DNA of 64,000 nucleotides, from NCBI GenBank assembly GCA_013399875.1, contig VXAZ01002370.1, forward strand, positions 1-64,000, in the 5' to 3' direction. Origin of the DNA: Gymnorhina tibicen. Taxonomy: Eukaryota; Chordata; Aves; Passeriformes; Artamidae. The first letter of the stretch is position 1. The number at the start of each line of letters is the position of its first letter. A program made the translations under genes and the position numbers. The notes beneath the pieces were generated by a model. It saw only the letters and a program-made list of their open reading frames with translations. It did not search any database and had not been told where the DNA came from. Positions 13,004 to 27,774 of the stretch are shown one piece after another.

Positions 13004-15237
13004 TGCTGCAGAGGGAGACTGGCCCCCAACTTTTACGTTTGTGCCACAAACAAAAGTCCCAAGTTGTGAGTAAGATAAGACCAAAAACTACTTGAGTCAC
13101 CTCTCCCAGCATCTTCATCCTCCTGCTTGTTGAAGTCCGGTGGGAAGGACCTGTCTGGAACAAGCCCACTCCACCAGGGCCAGCATACTCACTTTGAAAG
13201 GCCTCAGCACCTGCGAACATGACAGGTCTTACTTCTGTGTCCCTATTGTGTCAGCAGGTCTTGCCCTCTGTTGGCATAAGCCCAAGACCAACCATTTCTT
13301 CACCCAGTTTTCTTCTCTGGTTGCCTGTTCTTTGAAACCCCGGTGCAGCAGGATCTGCCATTTCAGGCCAGTTGTCATATCAGTATCTGTCAGCTGGTTC
13401 CAAAGGCATAGAACGAGTTTACACCAACAAAAGATCTCATGCAGGTACCAGCAAGCAAGACGTCTGCAATGTTTTTGGTCAAAAGCAATCCCATAGGGAA
13501 TAGCAGAGCTGGCTCCTTCAGCCTGGTTTCCAATGGAAATAAAACTTAAGTACTCATGCTGTTTGTGTTTGTTCATCCATCCCCAACAGCTCAGAACCCA
13601 TCAGCAAATTTCACCCAGACCAGACTGAGGCATCAAGAAGCCAATGGTCTGACTCGACCTGTGACATGGGATTCCTCTCTTTACCAGTTGCATAGGAGGA
13701 GCCCATACAGAAAGCTGCTGTGAGAGCTCAACTTCTATCAGACACCAGAAAAGAGTACACAGAATTTCCCCAAACACCTCCTCAAGCAGAAACTTTAGGT
13801 GGGACTCACTTTCTAGGACACCAGAGGATCCACCAGAGAAAAGAGAGCCCTGGGAGGTGAGGTTTCCTTGAACAGGCTGCCCAGGCTTGCTGCCTGTGGT
13901 TCTGCACTGAGGATGTCACCACCATAAAACAGCAAATTTAACACTGATAAACAGAATGACCAAGAACACCTGTACCTGATGGGCAGAAGCAGCCCCCCAC
14001 CTTGTGATACCAGCACCCAAAAATGTCAGGCAGCATCAATCACGGCCAAGCCCCAGAGCAGCATAAGGGTCATGATTTTCTCACCCTTCCAGATAGTTTC
14101 AAAGATAATGGTGTTTTTTCTCCAGGCTTCACCAAACACTCAGAACAAAATCCAGGGGAAACAATTGATGTCAGTGACTGATGTGCCCACTACAGTGCTT
14201 AAGCTGGTCATAGGAAGAAGCACAAAAATAATACAATTTCACTGTTTATCTAACACCAGCTAAAGGCAAAGTCAACAAACAGTCTTGGTATCTCTCAGGA
14301 GACACAAAGCTGACAGCCCCAGCCTACCCTCAACAGACACGGGACACATTGACTTTGGCAGCGCTGACTGCTGCATGCTGTCATGTCAATAAACATACCC
14401 ATACAGATATCCAGGGGAGGTGAAGAGTCATGGAACATGGAGAGGAGCAGTGTTTGCTATAAAAAGACAAGGCAGAGAGAAAAATCAGTCATTAATAACA
14501 ACACCTCCCTTTATGATATGCCCATGAATAAGGAAAAGTAGGAACACTGCTGGGGGAGGCCGTCCCAGATAGAGTCCAGAAGACACAGTATTGCCTATAC
14601 TGCTGTACAGCTGCGCACAGCTAAGGAGGGGGTGATGCTGCTGCTTTCCCGTGTGCTTCCGGAAACACCTTTACCTCACCACACAGGGTGAACCACTCAG
14701 GTTGCCCCTCTCCAAGTCCCCATGTGCCAGTTTGCATGGAGAGGGAAGCAGCTCTGTGCCAGGCCGTGGCTGGAGAGCTAACCTGGAGCAGGGTTCCTTC
14801 AAGCCCACACCTCCTCTCATACCCAGGCCCTTTCCCACCTCACTGCCCAGAGACAAGTCCTTAGCAAAAGTGCGTTAGGCTGATGCAATAGCTTACATGT
14901 GACAATGCTGTGATTACACCCTGGTGACACTGTTACTGTGGGAAACCCACAAGCATAGAACTATGGCTCACGGTGCAAATTTCACTCGCTGAGCTGTGAC
15001 TAGTCTAACACAGTCCCTTCAGCTGCTTACTTGGAGAAGGAATGCTTGTTTCCACCATCTTCAAAGAAAGAGGGCTGCCTGAAATGGAAGCAAGAAGCAA
15101 ACAAGCAGTGCAGGCAGCAGAGAAAGCCAGGCCATCAGTCCTGAAATGCACATCACAGCACAGCACAGACAACAGCTTGTTAAGTGCCCTTTGACTAGCT
15201 GCTGTGCCCTCAGGGGTATCAACTGGTTGTCCCTAAT

Positions 15238-15302
15238 CTCTCTGGGAGTGCACTCTAAGCCATTAAAAAAGGCATTAAACATTATTGGTCCCAGTATCAA
15301 AA
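15238..15302 (-). mobile_element. Possible internal CR1 relic
   Basis: gccattaaaaaaggcattaa followed by cattattggtcccagtatca resembles the part of CR1 that reads, in minus orientation, gccattaataaagat...actggtcccagtac. It is short and diverged. Confidence 0.4.
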
Positions 15303-17694
15303 AAGTATTGAATATCTGCTTCTTTCATGCCCTTTGTTTCTAGGTCCTCTGCCCCAGTATACAGCAAGCCCACACTTCTCCATAGCCTTCATTTTGCATC
15401 TGACATAGTTGAAAGAGGCCCCTCTTGGTGTCTTTCATGTCTGCTGGCCCCAGCACTTTGGCTTTGCTCATTCCATTCCTGAAAGTTCAGGCAATGCCTC
15501 AATGCCAACTCAATGCCACAGGTGACCTGTCCTTGTGTCTACCACCTGTACCTGTGTACACTCTTGGATTCCCCACCAAACATTACTCTTACATCATGGA
15601 AGCTGGTCCTTGTACAAGATGCTGCTATTTCAGTGGATCCAGGATGAAAAGGAAGGTAAAGTTTCAGCCCAGTCTATCCATGGGGAATCAAAAGTGAAAT
15701 TCCATTCTCCCCAAAACATCTAAGCTGCTCATACCGTGTAGGACCATTTTAAGAGCAACAATGCCCCCTGCCTGTCTCCACTCCTGCGCTCTCTTCCCAT
15801 TCCTTTGAATTTTCCACCTACAAATCAGTTGATTTAGATCTGTCCCTTCTGTCATAACACAGCTAGGATGGTACAACTCCAGGTTTAAGGGAAATGGAAC
15901 TTTCTGGGCTGAATTCTGTTTCAACATGGTGTAGAGTAAGTGTGGCTTCACTGAAGTCTCTGCTCTTCAGCCTGAACCAGTACTTGATCAAGGATAAGGC
16001 ATCCTCAGAAGCACCCAGAAACTCAGCTCCTTCTACGTTCAGCTTCGTATTCCCCACTAGTAACTTCATCCTGCCCTCTCCTTTCAACTCCATCACCTTT
16101 TCCAAATTCCCACTATGCCAGAGAGACGATACTGCCAAGATCTCTCCACTGACCTCACTGGAGTGCTCTACATCTTCTTGCTCTCTAAGGGTAGAGCCAT
16201 GTCTGGACTCACTGCTTTCTCCAGGTGGGGAACACAAGTAAAGATGGTGGAGAGGGAGGTCCTAGTGCTCAAGGAGGCCTGCTGGGCTGGAAAGGGTTTG
16301 TGGAGTGAGGGGATACACTCTGAGCCATGACCTGGGTCTCCACAGGGAGCTGGCTGGCTGAGTACCATCAGAAGAGGACTAGGAGAGCCTGAACCTGGAG
16401 CAGATCGTTGAGACTCCACGGAGCAGAGCAGGGAGTTGCCAAAACTACTCTCTGGACAGACAAGGGGCTGTGGTAGGATCACAGACATCCCTGACGCAGA
16501 GGAAATCAGGCGCTGGGAACCTGGAACAAGGGACTGAGAAGCACAGCAAGGGAAGAGTTTGGGGTGATGAGTCAGAGGCTGAGCGCAAACACAGGAACCG
16601 GCTATCACGCGGTAACTGGTTACTGCGTGTCAGCGTTACAGTCCATGTGCATTCGCTTAGTCCTTGCAAATAAGGTCACTTCAGCCAGCTTAGTGCGGTT
16701 CTGTCGCGTTGGCTAACTTGAACTGACTTGCATGTGCCATGGATTAGGCATGTGCACACACAGCTGCCCCCCACCGCCAGCTGAAGTACAGCAGCGTATT
16801 CCTCTGTGACAACTTGTCCAGTCTGTCCACACCTCAGCTTCAGAACAGCTCCATCGGTGGGACACGGGAAGCTCAAGAAAAAGTACATGGAATATGGTAA
16901 GATAGCTAAGAAGGTCACACAAACAAGGTGGCGGGTGGGGTTGTGCTGAAGCACAGTGAGGACCTATCCCATGCCATTTCAGCCTTCCATCTTGGGCATG
17001 CCTTCTCCAGGACCACAGCCTCCCATGTTCCTCTCCTAGGCTGGAGCCTACTGGGCTTGCAAGGATGGCTGCTTGACAGAACTGCCTTGTTAGGAGGTTT
17101 CGCAATCAGCTCCCTGTGACTGTATTAAGCGGCCTGCATCATCTGTTTTGACTTTGCTGGATTTGTCTGTGTTCAATATATTTCTCGCAAGGGTCCCAGT
17201 TCAGCCCTCATTGACGTCAATGGGAGTCGGTCCATTCCCTTCAGTGAGAGCGAGAGCTGTCCCTTGGTGCTTGTATCTCGGCTGTTCCATTTCAGTGCCC
17301 AGCTCCACACACCCTCCTACCTTTCCCATCCCTTCCACATGGCTGGCGGCTCTACCCTCTCCCTTCTGGCTGAACAGCAGATCCTGTCCCAAACTCTCTC
17401 CTGCTCCCTGAAACTGTTTTCCACCACAAATCTTGATTTTCTGAGCACCTTCAGGATCGTATTTCCTCAGCAATGTTTCCATTTCCTAATCCTTGACAAA
17501 GCAGGTCTTTTTGGTTGGCCTCTCCACCTGGCGATGTCCTCCTTCTACAGTACAGTCATCCAGCTGGACAATAAGGAAGGCTTTCCCTTCAGTTAGGTTT
17601 ATTTCTGCATTAGCTTGAGGGTAAGTTCCAATCCTAACTTAGATCTCTGTGTGGGTGATTATCAAAGAGGAAAGCTGAACAGTCACAGGAGTCT

Positions 17695-17800
17695 GAGAAT
17701 CTGGTTTCAACACCACACTCTGTTAAGGATTCCCACTGAAATTTCGGATAACTCATTTAAATTCTTCACTCCCTCCTGTAAAACCGGGAATCGTGCTCCC
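17695..17800 (+). mobile_element. Possible ancient MIR-like relic
   Basis: gaatctggtttcaacaccac and, later, aactcatttaaattcttcac with ctgtaaaaccgggaat follow the order of the MIR core and tail, which reads like agtcacttaacctctc...ctgtaaaatggggat. The match is weak. Confidence 0.3.
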
Positions 17801-20800
17801 CTCTCTCCAGTGTTTTTTGATGGTGAGATGTCCTCACAGTACTTTTGAGACCACTACTAAAGCTCATGCAGAGAACTTTACATCCCCAAGCCTTTCTGAG
17901 TTAGCACCATCTAAGACACTTCAAAAATGGACAAACAAAGATACAAAATATTTGCTGATCACCCACTAGATAAACCTTTCACCACATCCATGGACCGTCA
18001 GAGAAGAGGCAAGACAAAGTATGCCATGCACGCATTGTTTCCAGCCCTTTCCAGCACCCAGTCCAGTGATGCTGTGGAGAGGATCCTGTACTCAACAGCT
18101 CCATGGCGTGACCCACTCCAGCCTTGCTTACGTTTGCACGTTCGTCCTGGAGCCAAACTGTCTGTCTGATTTATGTTATCCTAATGAAGATCTTGAGTTA
18201 ATGGCAATAAATTTCTTTAGAGAAGACCCATCTCATGGCAGAGGGAAAAAGAAAAGGAAAGAGGGAACCACGGGAATTCTTCTCCTTTCACATCCCAGCT
18301 GGGCTTGGCTGGAGCTGGCTCCAATTATGCTGGTGGAGCCCAGCACTGCGTGCACTTCTGAGGCTGCCACAATGACTCCCAGTGCCAGAGATGTGCTCTC
18401 AGGCAAAGTGGGAAGCAGATGGGCCAAACACAGCACCCCCAGCTTGTGCGGCAGGCACGGTTTGAGAGAAGGGGATTGTTTTTATCAATCAAGAGATTCT
18501 GCTGGAAGGGGAAGGCTTCCTGTGGGCTTCAGCAGCACGGAGGGAATGGCAAAGCACTCAGTCAGCCATGGTTTCAGGGGAACGCTTTCAAGATGTGGTC
18601 TGTCACACTGATACGCAATCCCAGACAATGCAGCCTCAGGAGCAACCCTATATCCCACCAGATACAGAGATGAGAAGGAGGAGAGACAACTCCTCAAGGT
18701 TGATGGTGTCCAGGGTACTCCTGAACATCATCTCCCTGAGGATCTGCTGAGGTCTGTCAACTCTGTTGTAGGGAAAGCCACTTGGACTGAGGTGATCACT
18801 CCCAGCTCCCATCTCACAAGCAAATCCTGGGAAATGAACTGCCAAAGACAAGGTCTGCCAGCTCTGCATTCCCTCAGAACTTCACCTGCACAGCACCTGT
18901 ACCAGAAAACAGGCAGGGAATGGGGACATGCAGTGACATTGCTGTCAGACTAAGAAGGAACCAGGGATGTGAGGAAGGTGAAACAGGAGGGATGGAAAAG
19001 GTGAACATGGGCTGCCAGAGCCTCTCTCAGGTGGGAGCTGGGCAGAAATGGCAGTGAACCCACTATTTACGAGGAGTAAAGTGCTACAGAGCACAGCTGG
19101 GCCTGGACTACCTTCACCAACACCACAGCCTGCCAAGCTCCTAATAAAACCCAACACAGGTTGACTTGGGTTCTCATGCTGTTCCAGAGCAGCAATTTCC
19201 CCCTCCCCACCTGGGGCCCACATGCACTGTGAAGCAAGTGCTTCCCAAGCATCTCACCACATCCAGGGTCTCCAGGGCTTCCCCACCCACAGCTACAGCC
19301 AAGCAGAGCAGCCCAGGAGTAGTGGGTCCATGCCCTCACTGCTTAAATCGCCCTCCGCAGCTCCACCTTGCCACACAGGCCTCCCCTCTCCAAGCAGGGA
19401 TGGAGTACGCCCATGGTCTGTTGTTGTTGGTTTTGGCACAGCAGTAGCAGGCTGCTTCCAGCAAGAGTGGTATGAATAATTGCCCAATTAACTGGAGGAA
19501 CTTCCAGATGTGTGTTTGCTTTCATACCCATCCAGCCCCCCTCAATCCCACGTGCCTAACGCCATGGAGAGTGGTGGGGGTGGGAGAGCCATGGCTCTGC
19601 TAACTCATGCAGCAGTGTGGGCAGGGCTTGCCCGCTGCCTGGCTCAGCTACCCTTTCCATCCCCACCTCCCTCCCACTCTTTAAATGGGGAAATGGTCTT
19701 TTTTAATGACCCCAGGGAGAAGGAAATTTGCCCTGCCTGCCAGAACTTGGTTACACATGCCAAAAGCCAAGAAAGCAGAGAAGAAAGCTGATCCCATGTT
19801 ATGATTTTTATCAGGTGCACATACAGTGAACTCTCTTAAGACAGGTTGCCATTTTTTGCCATTTCCTCCCGCCTTTTCCCATTGAATAATCTTGCACTCA
19901 GCAGAGGTTTTATTGTCAGCTAAATTGCTTTCACCCTGCAGGACACTGGGAAATCTTTCAAGATCATGGTTCTTCCCTGTTTTCGGCATGATCCAGCACC
20001 ACCCATCTACTTCTCACCATCTGAAAAAGGGGAACTCTTTCTAGGATCCAGGTAGAGATTTGACCTGGGCATGGGGTGTCTGGAATTCCATCAACAGAAC
20101 AAGGCCAAAAGGTGCCTCAGACCCCACAGACGATGAGCGCTTCCCACCATCCCTCCCTCACAAAAAAGTGAAAGGATTTTAGCACCCAGTTCGTCACCTA
20201 AACGTGTAAGCTCCAGTGAGAAGAAGCAGAATCAACTCCAGAGCAACCTGCTCCACACAATAGTGCTTAAGACAAAATGAGCTGATTCACTCAGGGGAGG
20301 CTTCAGTCTCTCCCCACCGCACAGGACAGATGGAGCTCAGAGGACAAAATTACACCAGATGGCAAACTTCTACACAGCTACTGTTTGGGGAAATAAATGC
20401 CATCCAAAACACACCTTCTGTCCAACCACAGCAGGAATGAAGCAACTCCGGCTCAAGGCATTCTCCCAGACCAAACCCTCAGCCTTGGGACCCTTTGGAC
20501 AAAATATCCAGAAATAACAGCAGCTAGAGATGATGACTCTGGAAGCAGCATTAACTTGGCACAACTCCTTATGTCATCCGGCTCCCAAGGCTTTATCTTG
20601 CAAACCTTCAGACAGCAAGTAGCAGAAAGCATCCAGGACTCAACCCCAGCCAGAACATCTCCTTTAGCTCCAGCACATGGATCCCACATGGCACTGTTGA
20701 AGCAGAAGGCTGCAGAGACCTGCTTCTCACCCAGCAGCTGGCAAAGCCTGAAACAAAGAAAGAGGACAAACTGCCACACGATCCTTCCCCAAACTGTACA

Positions 20801-23800
20801 GAGAGCCTGGTTCCCTGCAGGCCAAGCAAACGCTCCTTCTAACTGAGCAGCTTCAGGGAAAGTATGCTCCTGAAGCTGGGAAATGTTTTGGATGATCTCT
20901 GCTCCCATCCTTTGTATCGCGATAAGTGGACAGGGCAGACAGCCAAGCTCCAAATAACTCTGAAAGATGAATGATAATGTTTTCCTGAGAGGAGCTCAAC
21001 AGTCAACATTAACTTTTCAGTAATCAGCAAATAGCCCAGCGTAAAAAACTCTTTCCCATGCCAGATTTCCATACCACTGATCTCAAGACTGGGATATAAA
21101 GTCCCATTTCTCACAAATCTCTCTTCAGCCACTGAAAAAGTCACTGCTGCCAGGACTTTCCCTTGCCCCTTAGATTGCTATTCAAATCTAGCCCACCTAC
21201 AGCAATGACAATTCCTTTGCCCTCTTCTCTCCACAGCACATTTTCAGGTCAAATCCAGACGTGGAGAACTAAATGCTCAGGTTGTTTCTTTCAGACAGGG
21301 CATGAACCTGGTTGCTGGAGGGCAGCTGTAATGCCTGCCTTTCAGAGGAGTTATTCACAGCTCCTGTGCTTGACCTGCTGCACATGGGGCAGCTTCTGCA
21401 GACCCTCCCATGAGAGAACAGGGACTTGAAGCCAGGGAAGGAAAGAGAAGGTGACACTTGTATGAGGAACATGAGGAAGGCAGGGTCTGAGATCCTGCCT
21501 GAAGGGTAAGATTGTACAGGACTAAGAGCAATAAAGATGGGGAATTCAATAAATTCCCAAAGGGAGAGACTGTGCTTCCTAAGGACAGAAAAACCTCACA
21601 TCTGTTCTGGGCATTGGTGTTTCAACCCACTCTGACATCGGCAGAGCAGGGCACTGAGCCCACTGCCCACAGTGCTGCTGTCAGAAGGCAGAGGAAGTCT
21701 TTGGACTGTGCAGTATTTTGCAAGGGTGGAACAACTGACTTCCCCTCCACAGCCATTTCTCTCCCCACCACCCCACAGGACTCAAAGAGGGCCATAAACG
21801 TTTTCAGCATGGCACTTTACCAAGCATATGTCATAAATTACAGTCCCATGCCGATAATAAGTCAGGCAATAGTGACACTTTTTTGTCCTGCCAACTGCAG
21901 AAAAGGTGGTAAAGGGGAGGGAGGAAGGTGGGGGGAGACGCCTATTAGCACCAAGCTGGATTTTACACGCGATGGAAAGTGTTTGTTCAGCTGGAAGTGA
22001 GAAGGGTCCTTAACCAAAGAGCACACACTAATGAAAACAGAGTGTGTGGAGGGGTGAGGGGCACCAGCACAGAGTAGCAATTCATGCTCTGGCACAGGTG
22101 CGAAGGCTGCAAGGACCAGGCCTGGGCCAGAGCACTACCAAGCCTGCTTTTGCTCCAGCTCCATTTCACACCTTCTGGAAACACTAATTGCAGGTTTTGC
22201 TTTGCCTTAGAGGAGAACACAGGCAGGCCTGAGAGCACCCAGTGCCATGGATTTTGGTGTAAAGCCCTCTTGAGAGCTAAGCCTGTCCAGGCTGTTTGGC
22301 TGGGACAGACAGGAACCCTCTCCAGGCAGAGGCCCTCTGGGCACCATACCCTCTTATCCTTCACCCAGGCAGGTTCAGCCTGTTCTCAGATGTCTAAAAA
22401 GGAGATCCATGGGATCGCAGCCTGGTTTTGAACTTACTTGTCCAGCCACCTCTGCTGTGAACTCTGCAGGTCCCTCACTGCTCCCATTCAATCACACTAT
22501 GAGGTAAATGCACCAGAGACCCTGAAGACCCAGAGCCAGCAGCCCAGACAGAGACATAATCTATGAGGGACCCCAATTCCCAAAAAACAGGTCCTGCTTT
22601 GCCTGATGAAAGCCAGTGAGCCCCCTGAGAAAAGGCAGTGCTGTGTTTGAACTGGTGCAGAGGAGTGCAGGGGGAAGAAAGGGACCAAGCCAACATCAAA
22701 GGCAGTGCAGGGCTCAGCAGGAGCAACATTTAGGTATTCATCCTTGTCTGTAATGTGTGACTGACCAACAGTCCCTGGAGCTTATAGGATACACCTGAGC
22801 TTGGAATAAACCAAACTCCTTCAGAATCACCTTCCCAGGAAAAGCCCTTGGATTATGCGTCATTCCCTAAGATCCCACAGGTCATCAGGCAGGCACCTCA
22901 TGGGGGAGGCAAACTGTCATGTGCAAGATCCTTCTGCAATGAACTCTCCTCCTCCAGAGTCAGGAGTGGGTAAGAGTGCCCCAAAGATGCCCAATAGCCA
23001 GAGGAATCTCTGTGGACTGGACCCTACCAGGTATGGAACACCACAGCAGGACCTGCAGCCAAAGCTGGATTCTAACAAGCAACATTGCACTCTGGAATAC
23101 CTGGTGCGACATGCTGGGAGTGTACCACACACCACCACAGTGTCCTCATGGAGGAGGGGGATTAAAGTCATCCTAAGGGGAAACAGCTAATTCCCTTCTC
23201 ACAAATCCCCTCTCCACACCCAGAAGATCACCCAGTGCCACGAGTTAACCTTTCACATTCCTGGTACAATGTGACTGCTCACCCCTAAAAGGCAGGAGCT
23301 GCCATAGCTGGGTCAAGGGAAGGGACAAAGAAACAGGAAAAGGTGGCTGCAACCCATCCAACCCAATGGAAAACACAGCATCCACAGAGCACTTCTTGTA
23401 GTCACAGAGAAACGCTTGGCTGCCTTCACAACCACATTCCTTTTCTGTCATTAAAACGTCCACCAGCACTCTCTCAATTTTGGGACCATCAGCCCACCTC
23501 ATTGCCAGGAGTAACATCAGCAGCTCACCTAGAGGGGCAGAACCACGTCTGGCTGCTACAAGTGGAAGAGAAGTGATCCACGCCATTGAGCAAACCTCTC
23601 GTTAAGATGCTGGCACGTGATAGGAAAAAGATTTGCATAATTATCCCCTGGTAATTCCCAGTTTTACCCACAGGAGGTCAGACTTTGCCGAGGCTTATCA
23701 GCTTTCCATGCAAGCAGCCCAGGGCAAATCCCATTGCTGTGGGACGAGCCGAGCCACTGTTTTACTAGCCCAGCTTAGGTTTTGGCCTAAGACCCTTCTG

Positions 23801-25779
23801 TGCTTCCTGGCATTCCCTGATGATCCTCCAACTGCTCCTCTGCCCACCTTACCAGTGCAAATCTCCTCTCCAAGGCTGTTGGACACCCATGAGGACAGTT
23901 CTCATGTGATGGATTAGCCATTCCTCACTTGCTTTCCTTTTCTTGCTTTCATGTGGTTTCCCAAACCAGCCTTCCAGTCCCTCCACTGCCCCTGCCAAAA
24001 AGCCTCTGTTACATCCAGCCTAGTCCAGAACTCCAGCCTGGTTTCATAAGAAAATGTGAGATATACAACTGTACACACAGAGAAATTTCTGTTCCTGTAG
24101 ATTCTGGAAAATGTATGTTCAGGGGGAATAGCATTCCCACATAAAGGAATGGTTCAGTATGAGCTCTCTTGTTCTTCAGAGAACAGAGAGAGAAGCCACC
24201 ATTAAGACACAAACCCAAAGGTCACAGGCTTCACCCAACAACTGCACTTGCGGAACTACTTTATTTCATGCTACGTTAAATGTTCCAAAACTCTGGGAAC
24301 TAGTTTGATATAAACAAAGATCCTTCTTTCATCCCTAGAAAGCCTTTGTAGATTCACTGCTCTCCATGCCCAGGGGCTCCCCGGGTCTCGCTCTTTATTT
24401 GAACCACTGCAGGGTTTAGGACTTAGAGAACCTTGGCATTCCTTGGCTTCTGTAAAGCTGCCAGCAATGAACATCTTCCTCCAGGAAGAGGAGTAGATGC
24501 ATTCAAACGTGTTTTCCACCAGCCATCAGCCAGCTACTCAAGCAAGGTCTTCACCCTCTCTCTCACAGTCACAGACAGTCAAAGAGCCTGAACACAGGCT
24601 GATGGAGATTACTCATATAGCTATGCAGGCTCCAAAGTTTTACAGCACACAGCATCCACTCTGCCCATATCATCTGCCATTTTCACTGCCCACTGCTGTC
24701 TCCTTTTATCCTGCATTCACACAGGCCCCTCTCCTGAAGGATTTCCCCACACTGATCTTATCTCTGTGGCCTTTATCTTATCTCTGCCTCCTTGAACTCT
24801 ATTCCCCTACAGCACCCAGAATACTGGAATTAGGTAAAACCATCAGGCAATGCAGAGGCTTTAGTCACCATTATACTCCTAAAATATCTCATGATAGTGC
24901 ACCACTGAACATCAGGACAGAAGTTTGGAGAGAGCCTTCAATTACTCCTATTTTCGGAACACTGAGAACAACTGTCTGGCTAAACAGTATGTTCAGCTCT
25001 AATCATGGTTCACATTTCAGCAGAGAAACTCTGGGAGTCTGGTCCCTCTCCCTGGCCTGCTCTTGCTTTTCCAAAGCATGTCAATCCCTAGGTTTTTTTT
25101 TCCCATGTGAACACATTCTCTCTGCTGCAGTTTCCTGGGAGAGACAGGAGAATATCAGCACTGCTTTACCTCAGAGGGGCACCAGGAGCCCGAGTATACA
25201 AAATACATAGGTCCCACATATTACAGTGAAAGGATCTATAAATGCTGAAGACAGATGAAAGTTTTTCATCCCCCTACAAAATCTTAGCAAATGCTGCCAA
25301 CACTTATCTCTGTCCTCACACCTCTCCCTCTGCTTTCATCCTCTTTTAAACCTGCTTTCCTTGCTAGCTCAGCTTCATTTAGCACAAGGAACATAATGCT
25401 TTACATGTGTGGAAGTGCTCTCTAGGACCCTGCAGAATCAAACAGCAGTGAATGTAAAAGAATGTATTATATTTCCAATTTATATTAGGATAAACAAATG
25501 ATTTCTCGGCACAGCTTTTGGAAACGGCTCTCATGCTCCACGGCACGAGCTCATTGGCGTCCACAGTAGCATTAGCCAGTCACAAGGAAGCCTTAAAGGA
25601 AGCACATTACCAGGACTGCTAACTGCTTCCCCCCAGTTTGGAGCTTAGGCCTCCTTTGGAGCAGTGGGACTGCCCTGCCTGGCCACCGGCAGAGGCAGGG
25701 GCACAGCACTGCCTGAGACCCCACTGACCATTTGTCACAGCACAGTGGCTGCTCTGTCTGTCTGCAGGACCTGACAGGG

Positions 25780-26083
25780 GTCTGTAAGAAAGATGAGGAC
25801 AGGCTTTTCAGCAGGGCTTGTAGTGACAGGACAAGGGGGGATGGCTTTAAACTGAAAGAGGGGAGATTAGACTAAGTATTAGGAAAAGGTTTTTACGATG
25901 AGGGTGGGGAGGCCCTGGGACAGGTTTCCCAGAGAAGCTGTGGCTGCCCCTTCCCTGGAAGTGTTCAAGGCCAGGTTGGTCAGGGCTTGGAAAGTGTCTA
26001 ATGGAAGGTGTCCCTGCCCATGGCAGGGGGTAGGACTGGATGGGCATTAAGGTCCCCTCCAACCCAAACCACTCTAGAATTTT
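25780..26083 (+). mobile_element. CR1 fragment, about 300 bp
   Basis: It contains tagtgacaggacaagggggg, tggctttaaactgaaagagg, attaggaaaaggttttta, the agagaagctgtggctgcccc block and tccaacccaaaccactctag near the end. It is in sense orientation. Confidence 0.93.
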
Positions 26084-26879
26084 ATCTTGCCTCTAATCAC
26101 TGTCCAGTAGCTTTAAGGTAAATGCAAAAAACCCCCTTAAGACCCTGTTTAAAATGCAGCTGCAAATGGCTCCAAATCCTCTGTGTGTTTTATGTTTCAT
26201 TATCATGTTTTGTACTTTCTTTGTGGTCCTTTGTGGTTTCCTTTAGATTGTAAACCTTCCGGGTAAGGGATTTGTTATCTCTTTGGCAAGATCCTGCCAT
26301 ACCAAGCTGTGTACATGTACAACACCATATAAAAGATTAGTGCTTTATTGGCCACTGAAGCATTGCTAGTTAATAATCTTTAATGTGGCAGTTATTTATC
26401 CAGTCGTAAACAGAACACTGCTGCCAAGCCAAGTCAAATAAACACTATGGAAATCCTTGGTCTTTAAAATGAACCAATTTCGGTCCTGGACATCGTAGGC
26501 TTTGCAAAAAAAAGCCAGTCACATTGTTACTGAGCACAAAAGCAGTCAGATTTTAAAGCTTTCCTAAAGCAACAATTGTTTCTAGTATTTGCACTGAGCT
26601 TTTCCCAGCCCCCAGGGCAGAAGCAAAGCCCGAGTTCTCCTCACCCAGCACTGCTGTCTGTGGGATGATGACCAAGAAGCCAAGCAAGGGCTAAGGCTTA
26701 ATATCTAGAGCCTATGCTGTGTACCGTCTGTGTTATCTCTGTGGATGGAGAGCTGCATAGCTGATGTCAGGAAAGGCCCTGAAGGAGCAGGTCCTGTGAA
26801 GATGCAATGATCCTGCTCTGGCTCTGAAGAATGAAACGAAAGACAACAAAGTTGTATGAACAGAACTTTGAAGGACACC

Positions 26880-26907
26880 AAAACAAAACAAAACAAAACA
26901 ACAAAAC
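26880..26907. repeat. (AAAAC)n microsatellite
   Basis: Five to six AAAAC units in a row. It is about 30 bp long with little interruption. Confidence 0.9.
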
Positions 26908-27220
26908 CCAACCCCAAATTTTTCCTGATTAGGAGTCCCACATATATGACTGTATTACTCTGCTCTCTGCTTAGATCATGCTATATGTGAAGAAGGAGCA
27001 GGCCTTATATAAGGAGAGTAAAAATTTCACCTAGTTAGGAGGAAGACCCAAAAGGAGACAGTTGATGGGCTACTCTCCTCTCCCTCCTCCCAAGCATTCA
27101 TTGTAAGCTTCTACATAAGATGATGATGATTATTATTACCTGAGCTAACACTATACTACTGTTATTGTTAGAACTCTATCACAGCTAGTGCATCTATCTA
27201 GGGCAATTCCAAATCCGTAT

Positions 27221-27498
27221 TTCATAGAATCCCAGAATCTCAGAATGGTTTGGGTGGGAAGGGACTTTAGAGCTCATCCAGTTCCACCCACCTCCACAGG
27301 CAGGGACACCTTCCACTAGACCAGGTTGCTCCAAGCCCTGGCCAGCCTGGCCTTGAACACTTCCAGGGATGGGGCAGCCACAGCTTCTCTGGGAAACCTG
27401 TCCCAGGCCCTCACCATCCTCTAAGTAAAGAATTTCTTCTGAAAATCTAATCAAAACATACTCTTTCAGTTATTCCCCCTTTCCATTCCCCCTTGTAT
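27221..27498 (-). mobile_element. CR1 fragment, about 280 bp
   Basis: It begins catagaatcccagaatctca (terminal repeat), then ggtttgggtgggaagggact, gggacaccttccactagacc and ccagggatggggcagccaca, and fades in a ttccattcccccttg segment. It lies just before the C-rich flank of the CpG island. Confidence 0.93.
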
Positions 27499-27774
27499 TT
27501 CTGCTGTTTCAATAACCACACTATTAATGAATCTGTGATGGTGAGAGTTCTTATTGAGCAGTACCAGACTCACAGTGTTGAACATGCCCTGTTTGAGAAC
27601 CTGTGCTCATGGAAGTTCCTATTGAACACAACTACTTATCGTGCCAAACTGGTTAAAATTAGAGATTAAGCTCAGCTACCCTCACCCTCTTTGATCTCTA
27701 ATGACCAGCTGGATCACAAGGGGTTTCTTTTCCACCAAATTCCTACACTCTTATCACAACACTGCCCCAACAAC

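Larger units (their letters stand above)
13004..25779. other. No gene recognised; mostly unique sequence
   Basis: Nearly 13 kb with only two weak transposon relics. The 237-codon frame at 24497-25210 has no recognisable motif, biased composition and no splice context typical of a conserved exon, so I do not call it. The stretch could be intergenic or an intron of a gene outside the window. Confidence 0.6.

Noticed and set aside
24497..25210. A 237-codon open frame on the + strand
   Set aside because: There is no recognisable domain or family motif, and nothing in it looks like a conserved exon. It is most likely a chance open frame.
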